In this document: positions 8,841 to 15,458 of the stretch, one piece after another | Layout of the letters: each line of letters begins with the position of its first letter | How positions within the stretch are numbered: the first letter of the stretch is position 1 | Assembly (NCBI RefSeq): GCF_009735585.1 | Contig: NZ_VJVW01000002.1 | Span: 62,001-126,000, forward strand | DNA length: 64,000 bases | Direction: 5' to 3' | Source: Christiangramia aestuarii | GTDB lineage: Bacteria > Bacteroidota > Bacteroidia > Flavobacteriales > Flavobacteriaceae | Made by a program: the position numbers and the translations under genes | The notes under the pieces: generated by a model | The model's input: only the letters and a program-made list of their open reading frames with translations | What the model was told of the DNA's origin: nothing | Database searches by the model: none

Positions 8841-9490
8841 AAAGCTATCAAATATTCTAAAACGATCATTCATAATCCGAATTTATTTACCATTTAAAAA
8901 AACCTATTACTATGAAGATAATTAGAAATCTTTTTAAATATAATTTCAACTCAAAATCCTAATTTTCACATTAACTCCCAAGTAATTCGGCCTACCGAAA
9001 GTTTCACGTAGATTTTGAAGTGAAGAGATCGTAAAATTTTATGCTGTTCGAGCCGTAACGATGATTAGTAATTTTACGTAAACAAATACCAGAAGGCGAG
9101 TTCATAAAATTTAGATCTCGAACAATAAAATCAGGGAAACTTTCGTAAGCCTAGACCTTTTTGTTTCTTTTTCCGGCGATGGGAAAAAGAAAGGACATAA
9201 TTTTGAAATTAAATAATACCACATTTTGAAGAAGACCCCGTCTCTTAGCGGCAACACAGGCTGAACTTTATGTTGGATGCTATTAATTGACTTTAAAAAA
9301 TGGAACAAAAGAAATTTCTTTCCTGACCAATCGGGGTCCAAATGACAAAATCAAATTTGAACATTAAGACTCTGAAATAATTCTGACACTTCGGGACGAC
9401 TGAGAAATCTCTTAGTATAGACATTTATTAATTAGATTTCTCTCTGCAGTTGAAATCATCTGATATAATTAAAGAGTTAAAGAATTTAGA
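8841..9490. other. Gene-free stretch with a degenerate dispersed repeat
   Basis: No credible gene is seen. 8988-9190 holds AT-rich sequence resembling 12902-13190: both share a CCTAC(C/T)GAAA start, an ...AAGTG..AAG... core, a GT(A/G)AAATTTTATG block and a T-rich ...CCTTTTT...GATT/TTTC... end. 9340-9410 carries a decayed REP-like piece (CTGAAATAATTCTGACACTTC). The single longer open frame on the minus strand (9111-9341) has no start context or recognisable domain and is not called. Confidence 0.55.
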
Positions 9491-9577
9491 GACCCTGAAA
9501 TAAATTCAGGGTGACGTTCATAGGGAAGCGTCCTGCTGTTCCGAGGGATCGGAAGTTTCAGCATCTCTTAGAGTCAC
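9491..9577. repeat. REP-like palindromic element
   Basis: GACCCTGAAATAAATTCAGG followed by GTGAC forms a 7-bp stem (CCCTGAA/TTCAGGG); the element ends with TTTCAGCATCTCTTAGAGTCAC about 45 bp later. The same two halves, TTTCAGCATCT and CCCTGAA...TTCAGGGTGAC, recur at 18968 and 21105. Confidence 0.75.
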
Positions 9578-9631
9578 ACCCCCAACTTATAACTGATAAG
9601 TGTTTATTAATAATTGTTCCTTGTTACTTCG

Positions 9632-9639
9632 TACTTTTG
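9632..9639 (+). promoter_or_regulatory. Possible -7 element before the ABC-F gene
   Basis: TACTTTTG fits TAnnTTTG and lies 47 bp before the ATG. No convincing TTG is at 18-20 bp spacing, so this is weak. Confidence 0.4.
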
Positions 9640-9659
9640 CCATCATACTACAGACAAGC

Positions 9660-9680
9660 GTCTAAAGTCTAAAGACTAAA
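9660..9680 (+). repeat. Three-unit heptamer array (GTCTAAA) in the ABC-F leader
   Basis: GTCTAAA, GTCTAAA, GACTAAA run head to tail and end 6 bp before the ATG at 9687, so they occupy the ribosome-binding region. Confidence 0.75.
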
Positions 9681-9686
9681 TAACAC

Positions 9687-11561
9687 ATGAATTACCTCTC
9701 AGTAGAAAATATAGCCAAATCATACGGCGAACGCAGGCTTTTTGAAAATATAAGTTTCGGAATTAACAAAGACCAGAAGGTCGGTTTTGTCGCCAAAAAT
9801 GGAACCGGGAAGACCAGCCTTTTAAACATCCTGGCGGGTACCGATACTCCCGATGAGGGCCAGGTGATCTATCGCAATGATATCCGGGTAGCTTTCCTTT
9901 CCCAGGAACCCAACCTGGATCCTGAACTTACCATTGAGCAAAGTATATTTTCCAGTGAAAACCCAACGCTTAAGGTTGTGGAACAGTATGAAAAAGCCCT
10001 GCAAAATCCGGAGGATGCCGATGCTTTACAAAAAGCCATGGACGCCATGGAAGCCAATAATGCCTGGGATTTTGAGACCGAATTCAAACAAATACTTTAC
10101 AAACTCAATCTTGAAGACCTGCAGGCCGTGGTAAAAAACCTTTCCGGCGGGCAAAAGAAAAGACTGGCCCTGGCCAGAATGCTATTGAAAAAACCAGATT
10201 TTATCATTCTGGATGAGCCTACCAACCACCTGGACCTGGATATGATCGAGTGGCTGGAGGAATATTTCAGAAAGCAGGATTTCACCATCTTTATGGTGAC
10301 CCACGACCGGTACTTTCTGGAAAGAGTTTGTAATGAAATAATTGAACTTGAAGACGGAAAGCTATATACCTACAAAGGAAATTACTCGTATTACCTGGAT
10401 AAAAAAGAGGAAAGACATCAGCTGGAAGCCACCAATACCGACAAGGCCCAGCAGCTGTATAAAAAAGAACTGGAATGGATGCGGCGCCAGCCTAAGGCAC
10501 GTACCACCAAGTCTAAATCCCGTATCGAGGATTTCCATGAAATAAAACACAGGGCAAGCCAACGCAGGCAGGATCATAAGGTACAGCTGGAGCTTAATAT
10601 GGAACGCCTGGGCAGTAAGATCGTGGAGCTTCATAACATCTCCAAGGAATTAGGAGGAAAGCAGCTGATGAAGAATTTCAGCTACACTTTTAAGAAGGGA
10701 GAGCGACTAGGTATTATTGGGAAGAACGGAACGGGAAAATCCACTTTCCTGAATATGCTTACCGGCAATATGGAACCCGATACCGGGAAAATAGTGATAG
10801 GCGAAACGGTAAAATTTGGATACTACACCCAGAAGGGTATCAAGATAAAACCCGGCCAAAAGGTCGTGGAGGTCATCAAGGAATTCGGAGATTATATTCC
10901 CCTTAAAAAAGGAAGGCAGATCTCGGCAGAGCAACTGCTGGAAAGGTTCTTATTCGATCGTAAAAAACAGTATGACTATGTAGAAAAACTGAGCGGTGGG
11001 GAAAAGAAAAGATTGTACCTGTGTACCGTTTTAATCCAGAACCCTAACTTCCTTATCCTGGATGAGCCTACCAACGACCTGGATGTACTTACCCTGAACG
11101 TGCTGGAGAACTTCCTGATGGACTTCCCGGGATGTATCATCGTGGTGTCCCACGACCGTTATTTCATGGATAAGATCACCGATCACCTTTTTGTTTTTGA
11201 AGGAAAAGGCGAGGTATCAGATTTTCCAGGTAATTACACAGATTACCGGGAATACGAGCAATCCAAACCTAAAGACAGCAAACCTGCCTCAGAAGAATCT
11301 CCATCGAAAAAAGAAAAAAAGGAATATAAATCGAACAGCTCCGGACCAAGCCTGAGTTATAACGAGAAGAAAGAGTTCAGCAAGCTTGAAAAGGAGATCG
11401 CTAAGCTCGAAAAGAAAAAAGAGGAGGTCCAGCAGAAATTCCTGAAGGAACTCAGTGGGGATGAGATCGCAGAGAATTCGATGAAATTAAAAGAGATCGA
11501 AGATGATATCGAGACAAAAACTGAAAGATGGTTTGAGTTGATGGAGAAGTTAGAGGCTTAA
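9687..11561 (+). CDS. ABC-F family ATPase (Uup-like)
   Basis: 624 residues, with two ABC cassettes and no membrane segments. Cassette 1 has Walker A AKNGTGKT (36-43), LSGGQ (152-156) and FIILDEPTNHLD (171-182). Cassette 2 has GKNGTGKS (345-352), LSGGE (435-439) and FLILDEPTNDLD (455-466). The linker between them is rich in Lys/Arg (about 240-300), and the C-terminus (about 545-624) is a charged coiled coil, the layout of Uup rather than EttA. ABC-F proteins act in the cytoplasm on ribosomes or nucleic acids. It is monocistronic, flanked by heptamer arrays on both sides. The family call is firm; the exact role is not known. Confidence 0.92.
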   Translation: MNYLSVENIAKSYGERRLFENISFGINKDQKVGFVAKNGTGKTSLLNILAGTDTPDEGQVIYRNDIRVAFLSQEPNLDPELTIEQSIFSSENPTLKVVEQYEKALQNPEDADALQKAMDAMEANNAWDFETEFKQILYKLNLEDLQAVVKNLSGGQKKRLALARMLLKKPDFIILDEPTNHLDLDMIEWLEEYFRKQDFTIFMVTHDRYFLERVCNEIIELEDGKLYTYKGNYSYYLDKKEERHQLEATNTDKAQQLYKKELEWMRRQPKARTTKSKSRIEDFHEIKHRASQRRQDHKVQLELNMERLGSKIVELHNISKELGGKQLMKNFSYTFKKGERLGIIGKNGTGKSTFLNMLTGNMEPDTGKIVIGETVKFGYYTQKGIKIKPGQKVVEVIKEFGDYIPLKKGRQISAEQLLERFLFDRKKQYDYVEKLSGGEKKRLYLCTVLIQNPNFLILDEPTNDLDVLTLNVLENFLMDFPGCIIVVSHDRYFMDKITDHLFVFEGKGEVSDFPGNYTDYREYEQSKPKDSKPASEESPSKKEKKEYKSNSSGPSLSYNEKKEFSKLEKEIAKLEKKKEEVQQKFLKELSGDEIAENSMKLKEIEDDIETKTERWFELMEKLEA

Positions 11562-11588
11562 TTTTGAAGTTGTGAGTGGTAGATTGTA

Positions 11589-11635
11589 GGTTCGTGGTTT
11601 GTGGTTTGTGGTTTGTGGTTTGTGGTTTGTGGTTT
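11589..11635 (+). repeat. Heptamer array GGTTTGT, about 6.7 copies
   Basis: One GGTTCGT, five exact GGTTTGT units and a partial unit run 3' of the ABC-F stop and 5' of the four-helix-bundle gene. An inverted array of the same word family lies at 12066, on the other side of that gene. Confidence 0.92.
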
Positions 11636-11656
11636 AAAAATCAAAATATCTTATAA

Positions 11657-12061
11657 ATGGGCAAAATTGAGAAATTTGAAGATCTTGAAGTTTGGCAACT
11701 GGCAAGAAAGATTTGCATATCTGTTGACAAGCTACTTAATCAAACACCATTAGGGAAAAATTACGCTCTGGCAAACCAAATGGAAAGAAGTTCTGGTTCA
11801 ATTATGGACAATATTGCAGAAGGTTTTGGACGAGGAGGAAATCCTGAATTTCACAATTTCCTGAGTTATTCGAAAGGATCGGTTGCCGAATTAAAATCTC
11901 AATTCTATAGATCAATGGATAAGAACCTTCTTAATAAAGAAGATTTTGAAAGACTTGAAGCCGATTGTAATTTACTTGAGAACAAACTAGGTGCTTTTAT
12001 GTACTATCTAAGAAGATCAGATTTAAAAGGTATTAAATTTAAAAAACCAGATTCTAATTAG
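11657..12061 (+). CDS. Four-helix bundle protein (S23 / 23S rRNA intervening-sequence protein family, Avd-like fold)
   Basis: 134 residues. The family signature is present: FEDLEVWQLARKICISVDKL, then LANQMERSSGSIMDNIAEGFGRG, FLSYSKGSVAELKSQ, and a final helix. Members include proteins encoded in 23S rRNA intervening sequences, and they share the fold of Avd, the accessory protein of diversity-generating retroelements; both are basic, oligomeric, nucleic-acid-binding helical bundles. No reverse transcriptase or rRNA is near. The gene is bracketed by opposed heptamer arrays (11589-11635 and 12066-12100), which suggests it travels or co-evolves with them. Function unknown. Confidence 0.88.
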   Translation: MGKIEKFEDLEVWQLARKICISVDKLLNQTPLGKNYALANQMERSSGSIMDNIAEGFGRGGNPEFHNFLSYSKGSVAELKSQFYRSMDKNLLNKEDFERLEADCNLLENKLGAFMYYLRRSDLKGIKFKKPDSN

Positions 12062-12065
12062 AGAC

Positions 12066-12100
12066 CTCCAACAATAAACACCAAACAATAAACCATAAAC
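12066..12100 (-). repeat. Inverted heptamer array (GTTTATG/GTTTATT on the minus strand)
   Basis: Plus-strand units CTCCAAC, AATAAAC, ACCAAAC, AATAAAC, CATAAAC keep a strict 7-bp phase; read on the minus strand they are GTTTATG, GTTTATT, GTTTGGT, GTTTATT. They fill the gap between the four-helix-bundle stop and the TTG start of the methyltransferase. Confidence 0.75.
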
Positions 12101-12105
12101 AAAGA

Positions 12106-12882
12106 TTGTACTTCCAACTGCGCTCCTACCTAAACTTCCTCCTGAAAAGCCAGAACCAACACGGCCTCCACTCCCCTTTCGTATACGACCTGGTTACCAA
12201 ATGTTTTTATGATAAAAGTAATTATGAGCAATATGACCTCATAAAAAACTATCGGAACGATCTTTTAAGAAATAAAGAATTCATCGAGGTAACCGACTTT
12301 GGTGCCGGAAGCAGGGTATTCAAATCAAATAAGCGTCCCGTTTTTTCAATTGCCAAAAATGCCGGTATCACTTTACACAGGGCAAAATTGCTATATAGAC
12401 TAACCAATTACCTCAAAGTAGACAAGGCATTAGAACTTGGCACTTCCCTGGGCATAGCTTCCTCTGCCATCGCCGCTAATAAGAACACCGGGCTTATCAG
12501 CATTGAAGGCTGTCCCGAAACCGCAAATATCGCCCGACAACAAGTCCAGAAATACCAGCTTAATAATATAAGGCTCAGAGTAAATGAATTTGAAGCGGAA
12601 TTAGATCTTCTGATCAGGAAAAATCAGAAGTTCGATCTGGTTTATCTTGACGGGAATCATCAAAAAAAAGCAACCTTAGATTATTTCGAAAAATTATTGC
12701 CTTCTGCACATAATGATTCGATATTTATTTTTGATGATATCCACTGGTCTGAAGAAATGGAAGAAGCCTGGGAAGAAATTAAACTACATCCTAAAGTTCA
12801 GGTGAGCATAGATACTTTCCAGTGGGGCCTTGTATTTTTCAGAAAAGAACAGGTGAAACAGCATTTCACCATCAGAGTTTAA
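12106..12882 (+). CDS. Class I SAM-dependent methyltransferase (O-methyltransferase-like)
   Basis: 258 residues. The Rossmann core is clear: KALELGTSLGIASSAIAA (motif I, about 105-122), ISIEGCPETANIAR (acidic end of strand 2), FDLVYLDGNHQKKATLDYF (motif around strand 4) and SIFIFDDIHWSEEM, as in CmcI/O-MT type enzymes. The substrate is unknown. The start is TTG at 12106: no ATG occurs nearby in frame, and the N-terminal FQLRSYLNFLL...HGLHSPFVYDLV block typical of the family begins there. The heptamer array at 12066 covers its leader. Confidence 0.8.
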   Translation: MYFQLRSYLNFLLKSQNQHGLHSPFVYDLVTKCFYDKSNYEQYDLIKNYRNDLLRNKEFIEVTDFGAGSRVFKSNKRPVFSIAKNAGITLHRAKLLYRLTNYLKVDKALELGTSLGIASSAIAANKNTGLISIEGCPETANIARQQVQKYQLNNIRLRVNEFEAELDLLIRKNQKFDLVYLDGNHQKKATLDYFEKLLPSAHNDSIFIFDDIHWSEEMEEAWEEIKLHPKVQVSIDTFQWGLVFFRKEQVKQHFTIRV

Positions 12883-13267
12883 TAATCCACATTTAGAAAC
12901 TAACCTACTGAAAATTTAGCTAAGAATTTAAAGTGTAAGCACCGTGAAATTTTATGAGAAAATATGATTGAGCAACCACTTTGAAATATTGCAATCCATA
13001 AATCTTCAGCAAAAATTTTTTAAACTTTTTTGTAAGTGTAGCATTTCTCTGGCGTTAGAAATTTTTGAAGCCCTCTAAAAAATTTAGCCAGGGAAGTGTG
13101 GTTCTAACTTTGTGAGAGCAAAATTGAAAACACCTCCCAAAAAGTGTCCTTTTTTTGATTCGTTTTTTTACATCCGACGACTGAAAGGAGAGGAATGCAC
13201 GGGAAAAGAAAGATTAGTTGTAACAAAATTTACAAGTTAACGTCCTACAGTTGAAAATTCAGTCTTA
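12883..13267. other. Gene-free stretch with a second copy of the degenerate repeat
   Basis: 385 bp without a coding region. 12902-13190 resembles 8988-9190 in order of blocks (CCTACTGAAAATTTA, a GTGAAATTTTATG core, and a T-rich GTCCTTTTTTGATTCG end). No tRNA-like cloverleaf or terminator was seen. It is probably a decayed dispersed repeat. Confidence 0.5.
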
Positions 13268-13969
13268 ATGAGCAAAGTAATCGAGATCCGAAATATTACC
13301 AGAGATTTCCCTCTAGGAAATGAAGTTGTGAAAGTTCTTAAAGGAATAGACCTAGACATAGATCGCGGTGAATATGTTGCCTTTATGGGACCTTCAGGTT
13401 CTGGAAAGTCTACACTAATGAACCTTTTAGGCTGCCTGGACACTCCAACTTCGGGATCTTATGTTCTTAATGGCAAGGATGTAAGCCAGATGAGCGATGA
13501 TGAACTTGCCGAGATCAGGAATAAAGAGATCGGCTTCGTTTTCCAGACCTTTAACCTGCTTCCAAGAACTACAGCCCTGGACAATGTGGCGCTACCTATG
13601 GTATACGCGGGAGCCTCCAAGACCGAACGCAAGCAGAGAGCCGAAGAAGTTCTTAGAAGCGTTGGCCTGGGCGACCGGATGGACCACAAACCCAACCAGC
13701 TTTCGGGTGGACAAAGACAACGTGTGGCCGTGGGCCGTGCCCTGGTGAACAAACCCTCTATCATCCTTGCCGATGAACCTACCGGAAACCTTGATTCAAA
13801 GACTTCCGTAGAGATCATGAACCTTTTTGACGAGATTCATGCCGCCGGGAATACCGTGATCCTGGTTACCCACGAAGAAGATATCGCCGAACATGCCCAT
13901 AGAATTATAAGACTGAAAGACGGGATAGTAGAAAGCGATGAAAGAAAACCGGTGGTCAGTCAGCAGTGA
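13268..13969 (+). CDS. ABC transporter ATP-binding protein, MacB/LolD type
   Basis: 233 residues: Walker A GPSGSGKS (41-48), Q-loop in [18 protein letters not shown] (145-152), Walker B IILADEP (165-171) with D-loop GNLDS. The sequence class is that of LolD/MacB/FtsE ATPases that power FtsX-like permeases for lipoprotein release or tripartite efflux. No permease is encoded beside it, so its partner must be elsewhere. The last codons and the TGA stop lie inside a heptamer array (13951-13992), so the C-terminal VVSQQ is probably repeat-derived. Confidence 0.9.
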   Translation: MSKVIEIRNITRDFPLGNEVVKVLKGIDLDIDRGEYVAFMGPSGSGKSTLMNLLGCLDTPTSGSYVLNGKDVSQMSDDELAEIRNKEIGFVFQTFNLLPRTTALDNVALPMVYAGASKTERKQRAEEVLRSVGLGDRMDHKPNQLSGGQRQRVAVGRALVNKPSIILADEPTGNLDSKTSVEIMNLFDEIHAAGNTVILVTHEEDIAEHAHRIIRLKDGIVESDERKPVVSQQ

Positions 13970-13992
13970 TCAGTTAGCAGTTGGCAGTTGGC
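13951..13992 (+). repeat. Heptamer array AGTTGGC family overlapping a stop codon
   Basis: Units read GGTGGTC, AGTCAGC, AGTGATC, AGTTAGC, AGTTGGC, AGTTGGC in strict 7-bp phase. The TGA stop of the ABC ATPase (13967-13969) falls within the third unit. Confidence 0.8.
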
Positions 13993-14090
13993 AAAAAATA
14001 AGATTTTGAATTCAGATTTTTTAATCTTGAATTCCTGTTTTTTGAGCTTTTAAAAATCTTTACTACCTTGTATCTAATAAGACCTTAAAA

Positions 14091-14270
14091 ATGATCGATC
14101 TGGACCAGGAGACCTGGATTTATCTTGCCATAATAGCTGTTTTTCTAGCTTATTTCCTTTGGAATTCGAGAAAGGCCAAGAATATAAAAAAGCAAAGGAA
14201 AAACAGGAACTTCAGGCGCAGGTACATGGAGCGCAAAAAAGAAAAGGAATCAGATTCCCTGGCAAAATAA
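14091..14270 (+). CDS. Small single-pass membrane protein with basic tail
   Basis: A 59-codon frame starts at ATG 14091 and ends TAA 14268-14270. It begins MIDLDQETWIYLAIIAVFLAYFLW, a single transmembrane helix at about residues 9-24, followed by a strongly basic, charged tail (RKAKNIKKQRKNRNF... MERKKEKES). The composition is that of a real small membrane protein with a cytoplasmic basic tail. It has no recognised family. It stands between the ABC ATPase and the cobalamin adenosyltransferase on the same strand. Function unknown. Confidence 0.65.
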   Translation: MIDLDQETWIYLAIIAVFLAYFLWNSRKAKNIKKQRKNRNFRRRYMERKKEKESDSLAK

Positions 14271-14422
14271 CTCCTTACCAACTCCAATTATCTTCCCCGG
14301 CTTTCTTAGCCTACCGAATCTTTGTAACTTTAGGCACCTAAATTCAAACTGAAAAAGACAGGCTGGAAAAGCTTCAGCATTTTCTGAATTTCAGTCTTAG
14401 AACACATACCTAAATTTCAAAA

Positions 14423-14995
14423 ATGAAGATCTATACCAGGACAGGAGATAAAGGAACTACCGCTCTTTTTGGCGGCACCAGGGTTCCCAAACATCATATT
14501 CGCATTGAAAGCTACGGCACCGTAGATGAGTTGAATTCACATATAGGGCTAATAAGAGACCAGGAGATCGATAAGGAAACCATGAACATGCTTATCGAGA
14601 TCCAGGACCGGCTATTCACCCTGGGAGCGATCCTGGCCACCGACCCGGAGAAGGAGAAGCTAAAAAACGGCAAGGACCGGCTTAATATTCCTAAGATCTC
14701 AGAAGAAGACATCGAAAATCTGGAAAAAGCTATGGACCGGATGAATGAAGAACTTCCGGAAATGACACATTTCATCTTACCCGGAGGTCACCAGAGCGTG
14801 TCATTCTGTCACATAGCCCGCTGTGTGTGCCGCCGGGCCGAGAGACTTTCCAGCGCGCTTTATGACATTGAACCATTTGATGAAAGGGTTCTAAAGTACC
14901 TGAACAGACTTTCAGACTTTCTTTTTGTGCTGGCACGGAAGTTGTCTAAACAACTACAGGCTGAAGAAATTCAATGGATCCCAAAAAAATCCTGA
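14423..14995 (+). CDS. Cob(I)yrinic acid a,c-diamide adenosyltransferase, PduO type
   Basis: 190 residues. The N-terminal IYTRTGDKGTT (residues 3-13) is the ATP-binding segment of PduO-type adenosyltransferases; ESYGTVDELNSHIG and RCVCRRAERL (with the conserved Arg of the active site) and YLNRLSDFLFVLAR complete the signature. It transfers the adenosyl group of ATP to cob(I)alamin, giving the coenzyme for the IcmF-type mutase at 54923, with MeaB (26247) as chaperone in the same window. Length is normal. It appears monocistronic. Confidence 0.92.
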   Translation: MKIYTRTGDKGTTALFGGTRVPKHHIRIESYGTVDELNSHIGLIRDQEIDKETMNMLIEIQDRLFTLGAILATDPEKEKLKNGKDRLNIPKISEEDIENLEKAMDRMNEELPEMTHFILPGGHQSVSFCHIARCVCRRAERLSSALYDIEPFDERVLKYLNRLSDFLFVLARKLSKQLQAEEIQWIPKKS

Positions 14996-15092
14996 ATCCT
15001 TCTCAATGATCAAAAATTCTCTGCAAATCTTGCAAAGAATTAGATTAATTGTTATGTTCTTATTATTATTGTACAAATAATAGATTTTTTTC

Positions 15093-15122
15093 TTGGCTAT
15101 TACGGCAAAAAATATATTTTTG
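15093..15122 (+). promoter_or_regulatory. Promoter of the DUF2795 gene
   Basis: TTG (15093-15095), 19 bp, then TATTTTTG (15115-15122) match the Bacteroidota -33/-7 elements and spacing. The ATG follows 25 bp later. Confidence 0.65.
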
Positions 15123-15147
15123 CCAAAATTTAAAACCCGATTAATCA

Positions 15148-15369
15148 ATGTATTGGACTTTAGAATTAGCATCCTATTTAAGTGATGCCCCATGGCCGGC
15201 AACAAAAGACGAGTTAATAGACTACGCCATTAGAACCGGTGCACCACTGGAAGTTGTCGAAAATTTGCAAGCTATTGAGGATGAGGGAGACTCGTATGAT
15301 TCTATTGAGGAGATCTGGCCGGATTATCCAACCGATGAAGATTACCTCTGGAATGAGGACGAATATTAA
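15148..15369 (+). CDS. DUF2795 domain-containing small acidic protein
   Basis: 73 residues: MYWTLELASYLSDAPWPATKDELIDYAIRTGAPLEVVENLQ, a DUF2795 fold, then a strongly acidic end (DEGDSYDSIEEIWPDYPTDEDY). Proteins of this family are short and helical; their function is unknown. It has its own promoter and its own terminator, so it is a single-gene transcript just ahead of secA. Confidence 0.85.
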   Translation: MYWTLELASYLSDAPWPATKDELIDYAIRTGAPLEVVENLQAIEDEGDSYDSIEEIWPDYPTDEDYLWNEDEY

Positions 15370-15388
15370 ATTGACAACACGCAAAAAA

Positions 15389-15423
15389 TAGGGAAAAGTC
15401 TCATTCATGAGGCTTTTTTTTTG
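15389..15423 (+). terminator. Rho-independent terminator of the DUF2795 gene
   Basis: AGTCTCAT-TC-ATGAGGCT hairpin followed by nine T. It lies 20 bp after the stop and just before the probable secA promoter. Confidence 0.8.
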
Positions 15424-15425
15424 CT

Positions 15426-15433
15426 TAAATTTG
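15426..15433 (+). promoter_or_regulatory. Possible -7 element of secA
   Basis: TAAATTTG matches TAnnTTTG, 25 bp before the secA ATG. The -33 region overlaps the preceding terminator and shows no TTG at the right distance. Confidence 0.45.
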
Positions 15434-15458
15434 AACCCCTTTAAATAAAAAAACCAAC

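Noticed and set aside
9111-9341. 76-codon open frame on the minus strand
   Set aside because: It lies in a degenerate dispersed repeat, has no recognisable domain or promoter, and shares sequence character with another gene-free stretch at 12902-13190.
11657-12061. Diversity-generating retroelement around the Avd-like gene
   Set aside because: No reverse transcriptase, template repeat or variable repeat pair is visible nearby; only the fold relationship remains.
14159-14341. 60-codon open frame on the plus strand
   Set aside because: It is a shifted frame across the real 59-residue membrane protein gene (14091-14270).
14271-14422. Cobalamin riboswitch upstream of the adenosyltransferase gene
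   Set aside because: The 152-bp gap has no GCCACTG-type B12 box or the expected long fold.
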